From contig JAICKM010000357.1 of assembly GCA_025927935.1 (NCBI GenBank), positions 1 through 7,162 of the forward strand: a stretch of DNA of 7,162 bases. Reading direction: 5' to 3'. A program made the translations under genes and the position numbers. Under the pieces are notes generated by a model, which searched no databases, was not told the origin of the DNA, and worked only from the letters and a program-made list of their open reading frames with translations. The stretch is from Chloroflexia bacterium (GTDB lineage Bacteria > Chloroflexota > Chloroflexia > QHBQ01 > JADMIH01). The first letter of the stretch is position 1. Each line of letters begins with the position of its first letter. Positions 1 to 4,316 of the stretch are shown here, one piece after another.

Positions 1-360
1 GTGCGCGGGGCCGCCGGATGGAGCCGCCGCGCCTGGGCCTATACACTGGTCGTGTTCGCGCTATGGGCCGGGTTCAGTGTGCTGCTGAAGGCCGACTCCA
101 TCGACCACGATAACGCTCGCTGGCAGGCTGGGCACTGGCTCACGGCCCGCGCCGGGCCGGTGCAGATGGGCTTTGACTGGAACAACGTCAACCCCGCCGG
201 CAACGGCACCTACGAGATCACCGACGTGCCCATTGCCGGCTTCCGCACCGAGGCCCAGTTCCCCTACACCAGCCGGCTCTCCGGGTTCAGCACGCGCTAT
301 GTGCTGGCCCAGGCGCGCGCCGACCTGCCGCCGCTGCCCCCGCCGCGCTCCGGCCCGTAG
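1..360 (+). CDS. C-terminal fragment of a membrane protein, possibly a GT-C/GT39-like glycosyltransferase (5' end outside window)
   Basis: The open frame runs from the first base to a TAG at 358-360, so the gene very likely begins upstream. The GTG at base 1 has no visible ribosome binding site and should not be taken as the start. The 119 visible residues begin with a basic stretch (WSRRAW), then one hydrophobic helix of about 20 residues (roughly 13-31, YTLVVFALWAGFSVLL). A soluble tail rich in aromatic residues follows, ending in a Pro-rich stretch (LPPLPPPRSGP). The pattern of last membrane helix, then an 'ARW..G.WL' segment, then a 'GFDWNN' segment resembles the extracytoplasmic C-terminus of polyprenol-phosphate-sugar-dependent mannosyltransferase-like proteins. 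That match is from memory of the family and is not decisive; any multi-pass envelope protein with an outside tail would look similar. The next gene encodes another glycosyltransferase, which mildly supports the call. Confidence 0.5.
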   Translation: MRGAAGWSRRAWAYTLVVFALWAGFSVLLKADSIDHDNARWQAGHWLTARAGPVQMGFDWNNVNPAGNGTYEITDVPIAGFRTEAQFPYTSRLSGFSTRYVLAQARADLPPLPPPRSGP

Positions 361-368
361 GCCGCGCG

Positions 369-394
369 CCGCCGTTCCGGTTGCCGAACGGCGG
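369..394 (+). terminator. 9-bp hairpin after the first gene, terminator-like without a T-run
   Basis: CCGCCGTTC (369-377) and GAACGGCGG (386-394) are exact reverse complements with an 8-nt loop. The hairpin starts 9 bp after the stop codon at 360. No T-tract follows, so it may be a weak or factor-assisted terminator, or a 3' mRNA stabiliser. It overlaps the proposed -35 box of the next gene, so it would not be part of that gene's transcript. Confidence 0.45.
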
Positions 395-409
395 GTGACG
401 GTGTACAAT
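381..409 (+). promoter_or_regulatory. Probable sigma-70-type promoter of the GT4 gene (leaderless layout)
   Basis: TTGCCG at 381-386 is separated by 17 bp from TACAAT at 404-409 (five of six matches to TATAAT). Transcription would be expected to start about 7 bp after the -10 box, at or next to the ATG at 416. No Shine-Dalgarno sequence lies in front of this ATG, which fits a leaderless mRNA. The position is seen in the sequence; promoter activity is inferred. Confidence 0.55.
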
Positions 410-415
410 ACGCCC

Positions 416-1666
416 ATGAAGATTTGCATGGTGACGTCCTCGTACCCGAAATATCCAGGGGATGTGACGGCGCCTTTCATCCAGTCGATTGCCACCTACG
501 TCGCCGCCCAGGGCCATGAGGTGCATGTGCTGGCGCCCTGGCACCCCGACCTGCGCCACCAACCCGTCGAGAACGGCGTCTACCTGCATTTCTATAAGTA
601 CGCGCCCCTGCCCAACCTGAACATCTGGGGCTACGCGGAGTCCCTGGAAGCCGATGTGCGGGTGCGCAACGCGATATACCCGCTCACGCCGCTGGTCGCC
701 CTGATCAGTTTTTTCGCTCTGATGCGCCTGACCGGGCGCATTAAGTTTGACGTGCTGCAAGCCCACTGGGTGATCCCCAATGCCCCGGTGGCCGCGGTCG
801 TCGCCCGCTTGCGCGGCCTGCCCTTAGTCATCAGCCTGCACGGCTCGGATGTCTTTGTCGCCTCCCAGAACCGCCTGCTGGGCTGGGTGGCCCGCCAATG
901 CTTTCGCGCCGCCGACGCCGTCACCGCCTGCAGCGAAGACTTGCGCGAACGCGCGCTGGCGCTCGGCGCGGCGCCCCGGCGCACGCGGCTGGTGCCCTAT
1001 GGCGTCGACCCCTGCGCGTTTGCCCCCATCGAGGCCGCCGATGCCCACCTGCGTGAACGGTTAGAGCTGGCACCCGGCACGCCTATCGTGCTGGCAATCG
1101 GTCGCCTGGTCTACAAGAAGGGCTTCGAGTACCTGATCCAGGCCGCCCCGACCATTCTGGCTCGCCACCCCCAGGCCCAGATCTACATCGCCGGGCAGGG
1201 CGATCTGCAACGCGATCTCCAGGCCCAGGCCGCCCGCGTGGGCGTGGCCGGGCATGTTCACCTGCCCGGCAAGGTCAGCCACGACGACGTGCCGACCTAC
1301 CTGAGCGGGTGCGATGTCTTCGTGCTGCCCTCCGTGGTCGACCAGAGCGGCAACGTCGATGGCCTGCCCAATGCTTTGCTGGAGGCGATGGCCGCGGGCT
1401 GCGCCGTGGTCGCCAGCAACGTCGCGGGCGTGCCGCTGGCCGTGCAGGACGGCGAGAACGGGCTGCTGGTGCCGCAAAAAGATCCCGGCCGGCTGGCCGA
1501 GGCCGTCAGCACGCTGCTGGACAATGCCGCGTTGCGCGCGCAGATGGGCGCCGCGGCCCGCCGTAAGATCGAGCAGGAACTGAACTGGCCGCACATTGCC
1601 CGCATGTTCGAGAGCATCTATCGCGCGGCGAGCGCGCGGCGGACCCGGCGCCAGGGCCGGCGCTAG
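416..1666 (+). CDS. Glycosyltransferase family 4 (GT-B fold)
   Basis: A 416-residue enzyme expected to transfer a sugar from a nucleotide-sugar donor to a lipid-linked, polysaccharide or other acceptor at the cytoplasmic face of the membrane. Donor and acceptor cannot be read from sequence. The N-terminal Rossmann-like acceptor domain starts [16 protein letters not shown] and contains the HGSDVF motif (142-147). The C-terminal donor domain carries GRLVYKKGF (229-237), with Arg230 and Lys234/235 in the usual phosphate-binding positions, then GQGDL, and [14 protein letters not shown] (315-328). That last segment is the family's E-x7-E motif with Asp315 in the first acidic position and Glu323 in the second. 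The length is normal for GT4. The same frame is open back to an ATG at 173, but that start would overlap the preceding gene by 188 bp and add a low-complexity Arg/Pro/Ala stretch, so ATG 416 is chosen. The last dozen residues are very basic ([10 protein letters not shown]), which could aid membrane association. The next gene begins 26 bp downstream, so read-through into the folate genes is possible. Confidence 0.92.
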   Translation: MKICMVTSSYPKYPGDVTAPFIQSIATYVAAQGHEVHVLAPWHPDLRHQPVENGVYLHFYKYAPLPNLNIWGYAESLEADVRVRNAIYPLTPLVALISFFALMRLTGRIKFDVLQAHWVIPNAPVAAVVARLRGLPLVISLHGSDVFVASQNRLLGWVARQCFRAADAVTACSEDLRERALALGAAPRRTRLVPYGVDPCAFAPIEAADAHLRERLELAPGTPIVLAIGRLVYKKGFEYLIQAAPTILARHPQAQIYIAGQGDLQRDLQAQAARVGVAGHVHLPGKVSHDDVPTYLSGCDVFVLPSVVDQSGNVDGLPNALLEAMAAGCAVVASNVAGVPLAVQDGENGLLVPQKDPGRLAEAVSTLLDNAALRAQMGAAARRKIEQELNWPHIARMFESIYRAASARRTRRQGRR

Positions 1667-1681
1667 GCGTGGCCCCGGCCC
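1654..1681 (+). other. GC-rich inverted repeat across the GT4 stop codon
   Basis: GGGCCGG (1654-1660) pairs exactly with CCGGCCC (1675-1681) around a 14-nt loop that contains the TAG stop. The sequence is very GC-rich and there is no T-run, so it may be chance or a weak pause between the GT4 gene and folE. It ends three bases before the folE ribosome binding site. Confidence 0.25.
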
Positions 1682-1683
1682 GA

Positions 1684-1688
1684 AAGGA
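1684..1688 (+). promoter_or_regulatory. Ribosome binding site of folE (decides the start)
   Basis: AAGGA lies 4 nt before ATG 1693. The alternative in-frame GTG at 1669 starts only 2 nt after the GT4 stop and has no such site. The added residues (MAPARKEP) are not family-like. Confidence 0.7.
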
Positions 1689-1692
1689 ACCC

Positions 1693-2265
1693 ATGGACCA
1701 CGAAAAGATCGAGACTGCCGTGCGCATGATCCTGGAAGCGGTAGGCGAAGACCCCGACCGCGAAGGCTTGCAAGGCACCCCCCGGCGCATCGCCGACATG
1801 TACGAGGAGATCCTGGCCGGCATCGGCCGCGACCCGCGTCCGTTCCTGGCGGTCACGTTTCAGGAGCAGCACAAAGAAATGGTGGTGCTGCGCGACATCC
1901 CGCTCTACTCGCTGTGCGAGCACCATATGCTGCCCTTCCACGGCATGGCCCATATCGGCTATATCCCGCGCGGGCGCATCGTCGGCCTGAGCAAACTCGC
2001 GCGGCTGACTGATTTGCTGTCCAAGCGCTTCCAGGTGCAGGAGCGGCTGACCAGCGAGATCGCCGATGCTCTCGTGGACGGGCTGGCGCCGGTCGGCTGT
2101 GGCGTGGTGATCGAAGCCGAACATCTCTGCATGGCGATGCGCGGCATCCAGCGCCCAGGAGCGCGCATGGTGACATCGGCCATGCGCGGGAGCTTCCGCG
2201 AGAACGCCGCGACCCGCGCCGAGTTCATGGCGATTATCCGCCACCGGCCCGGAGGCGAGGGGTGA
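1693..2265 (+). CDS. folE: GTP cyclohydrolase I (type IA)
   Basis: Converts GTP and water to 7,8-dihydroneopterin 3'-triphosphate and formate, the first step of folate (and other pterin) synthesis; family members are cytoplasmic zinc-dependent decamers. The 190-residue product has the full signature set. [10 protein letters not shown] (73-82) supplies the zinc ligands Cys75 and His78, and HLCMAMRG (144-151) supplies the third ligand, Cys146. GLSKLAR (98-104) and QVQERLT (114-120) form the conserved GTP-binding region. The early [16 protein letters not shown] segment (24-39) is also typical. Presence of both zinc cysteines identifies the classical FolE1, not the unrelated FolE2 (MptA/YciA) family. 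The length is slightly short, as is common for bacterial enzymes with a reduced N-terminus. The TGA stop overlaps the GTG start of folP by four bases, indicating translational coupling in one operon. Confidence 0.97.
   Translation: MDHEKIETAVRMILEAVGEDPDREGLQGTPRRIADMYEEILAGIGRDPRPFLAVTFQEQHKEMVVLRDIPLYSLCEHHMLPFHGMAHIGYIPRGRIVGLSKLARLTDLLSKRFQVQERLTSEIADALVDGLAPVGCGVVIEAEHLCMAMRGIQRPGARMVTSAMRGSFRENAATRAEFMAIIRHRPGGEG
2251..2255 (+). promoter_or_regulatory. Ribosome binding site of folP inside the end of folE
   Basis: GGAGG lies 6 nt before the GTG at 2262 and within the last codons of folE. It supports this GTG start, and with it the extra N-terminal domain of FolP. Confidence 0.75.
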
Positions 2266-3458
2266 GTCCCGTGCAGGCGCGGCTGCTAACCTCCACCCCT
2301 GAAGTCCTGGCCGGCGAACTCTCCGGCTTCGGCGCGGCACCCGACGATGCCTTTGCGCAGGCGCGCGCCGGGAGTTTTGTCGCCGTGCGCCTCGCTGGAT
2401 TGCCGACCGCCGCGCTGGAGGCCCTGGCGGGGGCGATGCGTGCCGAGGGCGGCCAGATACTGGCGGCGCCGGATCGCGGCACCGCCGTCGTGCTGGGCAC
2501 GCGCACACAGTTCGCCGGGCTGGTTCAGGCGTTGCACGGCGCCACAGCCGGGGGCGGTGAGGTGGCTCAGGAACTCGGCGATCTGTTCGCCGCCCTCGAC
2601 CGCCCCACGCCGCCGTTGCAGCTAGGCCGGTACACCTTGCCGCTGGGCCGGCGAACCCTGGTCATGGGCATCCTCAACATGACCCCCGACAGCTTTTCGG
2701 GCGACGGACTCGATTTCGGCGTCGAGGCCGCCGTGGCGCGCGCCCAGGCGATGCAGGCGGCGGGCGCCGATATTCTCGACGTGGGCGGCATGAGCACGCG
2801 GCCCGGCGCCGAGGAGATCCCGGAGAGCGAAGAGTTGCGGCGGGTCGTGCCGCTGATCGCGCGGCTGGCCCGCGAGGTCGATCTGCCGCTGTCGGTGGAC
2901 ACCTACCGGGCTGCCGTGGCCGATGCGGCCCTCGACGCGGGCGCCGTGATCGTCAACGATATTACCGGACTCGGCGCGGAGCCGGCGCTGGCCGGGGTGG
3001 TGGCCCGCCGGGGCGCGGCCCTGGTCTTGATGCACATCAAAGGCACCCCGCGCACCATGCAGCACGACCCGCAGTATGCCGACCTGCTGGGCGAGATTAT
3101 CGCCTACCTGCGCGCCGCGTGCGATCGCGCGGTCGCCGCCGGGGTGCCGCGCGACCACCTCTGGATCGATCCGGGCATCGGCTTCGGCAAGACTGGCGAC
3201 CACAACCTGGAGGTCTTGCGCCGGCTGGGCGAACTGCGCTCGCTGGGTTTGCCAGTGCTGGTCGGCACCTCGCGCAAAGGCTTCCTGGGGCGGATTCTCG
3301 GCGGGCGCCCTCCGCACGAGCGCGTCGCGGCTACGGGGGCCACTGTCGCCGTCAGCATAGCGCAGGGGGCCGCTATTGTCCGTGTGCACGACGTGGGATC
3401 TGCGGTGGATGTCGCGCGGGTCGCGGATGCGATCATGCGCGGCATGGACCGGAGCTAG
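2262..3458 (+). CDS. folP: Dihydropteroate synthase, long form with N-terminal extension
   Basis: Condenses 6-hydroxymethyl-7,8-dihydropterin pyrophosphate with p-aminobenzoate to give 7,8-dihydropteroate; it is the sulfonamide target. The product is 398 residues against about 270-290 for the ordinary enzyme. The catalytic TIM barrel starts near residue 131. Its motifs are [15 protein letters not shown] (135-149), [16 protein letters not shown] (168-183), SVDT (211-214, pterin-binding Asp213), VNDITG (231-236), [12 protein letters not shown] (256-267), DPGIGFGKT (303-311), GTSRKGFLG (335-343, Lys339) and RVHDV (374-378). All expected pterin, pyrophosphate and p-aminobenzoate binding elements are present. 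In loop 2 the usual GGESTRPG reads GGMSTRPG. Residues 1 to about 120 form an Ala/Gly/Leu-rich alpha/beta-looking extension (for example [20 protein letters not shown] and [17 protein letters not shown]). Extended DHPS forms of about 400 residues are known in some bacteria, to my recollection in Firmicutes and Chloroflexota; the role of the extension is unknown to me. GTG start overlaps the folE stop. No sign of frameshift or truncation. Confidence 0.97.
   Translation: MSPVQARLLTSTPEVLAGELSGFGAAPDDAFAQARAGSFVAVRLAGLPTAALEALAGAMRAEGGQILAAPDRGTAVVLGTRTQFAGLVQALHGATAGGGEVAQELGDLFAALDRPTPPLQLGRYTLPLGRRTLVMGILNMTPDSFSGDGLDFGVEAAVARAQAMQAAGADILDVGGMSTRPGAEEIPESEELRRVVPLIARLAREVDLPLSVDTYRAAVADAALDAGAVIVNDITGLGAEPALAGVVARRGAALVLMHIKGTPRTMQHDPQYADLLGEIIAYLRAACDRAVAAGVPRDHLWIDPGIGFGKTGDHNLEVLRRLGELRSLGLPVLVGTSRKGFLGRILGGRPPHERVAATGATVAVSIAQGAAIVRVHDVGSAVDVARVADAIMRGMDRS
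3451..3454 (+). promoter_or_regulatory. Ribosome binding site of folK (decides the start)
   Basis: GGAG lies 8 nt before ATG 3463 and overlaps the final codons of folP. It favours ATG 3463 over the in-frame ATG at 3376, which would overlap folP by 83 bp and add residues not seen in the family. Confidence 0.6.
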
Positions 3459-3462
3459 CGCC

Positions 3463-3963
3463 ATGGCCCTGGTCTATCTCAGTTTAGGCTCCAATGTCGG
3501 CGACCGCGGCGCGGTCCTACGCCGGGCCATCGCCGCGCTGCCGGCCGCCACGCGCGGGCGTGTACTGCGTGTGTCGCGGCTCTACGAGACGGCGCCCTGG
3601 GGTGTGCGCAACCAACCGTTCTTCCTGAACCTGGCCCTGGCGCTTGACACCCTGCTGGCGCCGCGCGATCTGCTAGCGGCGCTGAAGGAGATGGAGGCTG
3701 CCGCCGGGCGCACCGCCGGTCCGCGCTGGGGGCCGCGCCCGCTCGACCTCGACATCTTGCTGTACGATCACCTCGTCCTGAACGATCAGGCGCTGACCAT
3801 CCCCCACCCGCGCCTGGCGGAGCGCCGCTTCGTGCTGCAACCCCTGGCCGACATCTGGCCCGCGGGCGCCCCGCTCCTGGACCGGTCGCTGCCCGACCTG
3901 CTGCGCGCCGTAGCCGACCAGGACGTGACCCCCGTCTCCGCAGACCAGGAAGGCGGGCTGTAG
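3463..3963 (+). CDS. folK: 6-hydroxymethyl-7,8-dihydropterin pyrophosphokinase (HPPK)
   Basis: Transfers pyrophosphate from ATP to 6-hydroxymethyl-7,8-dihydropterin, making the substrate of FolP. The 166-residue product has the usual size. It shows the start signature YLSLGSNVGDR (5-15), then YETAPWGVRNQPFFLNLAL (41-59), the catalytic block GRTAGPRWGPRPLDLDILLY (82-101), and IPHPRLAERRFVLQPLADI (113-131). Asp95 and Asp97 of the DLDILLYD segment are the two magnesium ligands, and the arginines around 83-92 belong to the mobile ATP-contacting loop. The last 20 or so residues are less conserved and acidic. The gene follows folP by 4 bp and so is expected to be in the same operon. In many bacteria folB sits between folP and folK or is fused to folK; here it is neither. 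Confidence 0.96.
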   Translation: MALVYLSLGSNVGDRGAVLRRAIAALPAATRGRVLRVSRLYETAPWGVRNQPFFLNLALALDTLLAPRDLLAALKEMEAAAGRTAGPRWGPRPLDLDILLYDHLVLNDQALTIPHPRLAERRFVLQPLADIWPAGAPLLDRSLPDLLRAVADQDVTPVSADQEGGL

Positions 3964-4069
3964 CCGCATCCCCACCGACGCCTGGGCCCGTGAACGAGCG
4001 GGCTGGATGAACGCCGAGCGCCCCGCCGAAATGCAACATGCTAGCGACCATGCGGCAGTGGCGTAACTG

Positions 4070-4099
4070 TTGACAGCCCCTTCAGTTTTATGTTAACAT
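4070..4099 (+). promoter_or_regulatory. Probable promoter of the SLH protein gene, with a palindrome at the -10 region
   Basis: A perfect TTGACA at 4070-4075 is followed after 18 bp by TAACAT (4094-4099, four of six consensus bases). The -10 region lies in an exact 10-bp palindrome ATGTTAACAT (4090-4099), which could be an operator half or simple coincidence. Predicted transcription start is near 4106, giving an untranslated leader of about 210 nt. Confidence 0.55.
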
Positions 4100-4107
4100 G
4101 ATTTGCG

Positions 4108-4171
4108 GGGAGGAGTCCGCCCGGTGCGCAGGGCATCGGGCACATGCTAGGCCCATTTTGCAGACTCTCCC
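4108..4171 (+). promoter_or_regulatory. Structured RNA element at the 5' end of the SLH gene leader
   Basis: An outer stem pairs 4108-4111 with 4168-4171 and GAGTC (4113-4117) with GACTC (4163-4167), leaving one bulged G at 4112: nine base pairs in all. Inside it, GCCCGGTGC (4119-4127) pairs with GCATCGGGC (4133-4141) over nine base pairs, including one G-U, closed by a 5-nt loop GCAGG. The remaining 21 nt (4142-4162) contain GGCCC, which may offer pairing to the inner loop region. The element starts right at the predicted transcription start. I do not recognise a known riboswitch core in it; the class is unknown. Confidence 0.4.
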
Positions 4172-4206
4172 ATCGTCGTAACCAGAACACCGTCGCTTCC
4201 ACATCC

Positions 4207-4234
4207 GGCGCGCGGCCTCTGAGGCCGGGACGCC
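4207..4234 (+). other. Second predicted hairpin in the SLH gene leader
   Basis: CGGCCT (4213-4218) pairs with AGGCCG (4222-4227) across a CTG loop. GGCG (4207-4210) and CGCC (4231-4234) can extend the helix beyond a small internal loop. No T-run follows, so it is not a standard attenuator. Confidence 0.35.
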
Positions 4235-4281
4235 TTCCATATGCACACACATTCGTGTTGGCCGTCTGTAACTCAATGAGT

Positions 4282-4296
4282 CGCTCGTGACGAGCG
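4282..4296 (+). other. Third predicted hairpin in the leader, just before the ribosome binding site
   Basis: CGCTCG (4282-4287) pairs with CGAGCG (4291-4296) around TGA. It ends 7 nt before the Shine-Dalgarno sequence. Overlapping palindrome CCTCTAGAGG (4298-4307) contains part of that site, so alternative folds affecting translation are conceivable. Confidence 0.35.
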
Positions 4297-4303
4297 CCCT
4301 CTA

Positions 4304-4309
4304 GAGGAG
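4304..4309 (+). promoter_or_regulatory. Strong ribosome binding site of the SLH protein gene
   Basis: GAGGAG lies 7 nt before ATG 4317, the start followed by a clear signal peptide. Confidence 0.8.
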
Positions 4310-4316
4310 TGCATCT

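Larger units (their letters stand above)
3964..4316 (+). other. Non-coding region between folK and the SLH protein gene
   Basis: No credible gene on either strand in these 353 bp; minus-strand open frames here lack support. Directly after folK, GCCCG (3986-3990) and CGGGC (3999-4003) could form a weak 5-bp hairpin with an 8-nt loop and no T-run, so folK has no clear terminator. From about 4070 the base composition becomes more AT-rich, where the promoter of the next gene lies. The remainder is the structured leader described separately. Confidence 0.6.

Noticed and set aside
173..415. Upstream ATG extending the GT4 gene by 81 codons
   Set aside because: It overlaps the preceding gene by 188 bp, the added residues are low-complexity Arg/Pro/Ala, and the family N-terminus begins exactly at ATG 416.
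2262..3458. FolP as an acquired sulfonamide-resistance (sul-type) gene
   Set aside because: It is embedded in a native folate operon with translational coupling and matching base composition, with no integron or transposon features nearby.
3376..3462. Upstream ATG extending folK by 29 codons
   Set aside because: It overlaps folP, and the HPPK signature YLSLGSN begins a few residues after ATG 3463, which has its own ribosome binding site.
4036..4150. ACATGCTAG occurring twice (4036-4044 and 4142-4150) as possible operator sites
   Set aside because: A 9-bp match within about 350 bp is reasonably likely by chance and neither copy shows dyad symmetry or promoter-related spacing.
4108..4234. Cyclic-di-GMP (GEMM-I) riboswitch, because GGGACGC occurs at 4227-4233
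   Set aside because: The partner segment with the conserved CACAGGGCAAACC-like core is not present upstream at the right distance, and the helices do not match that class.
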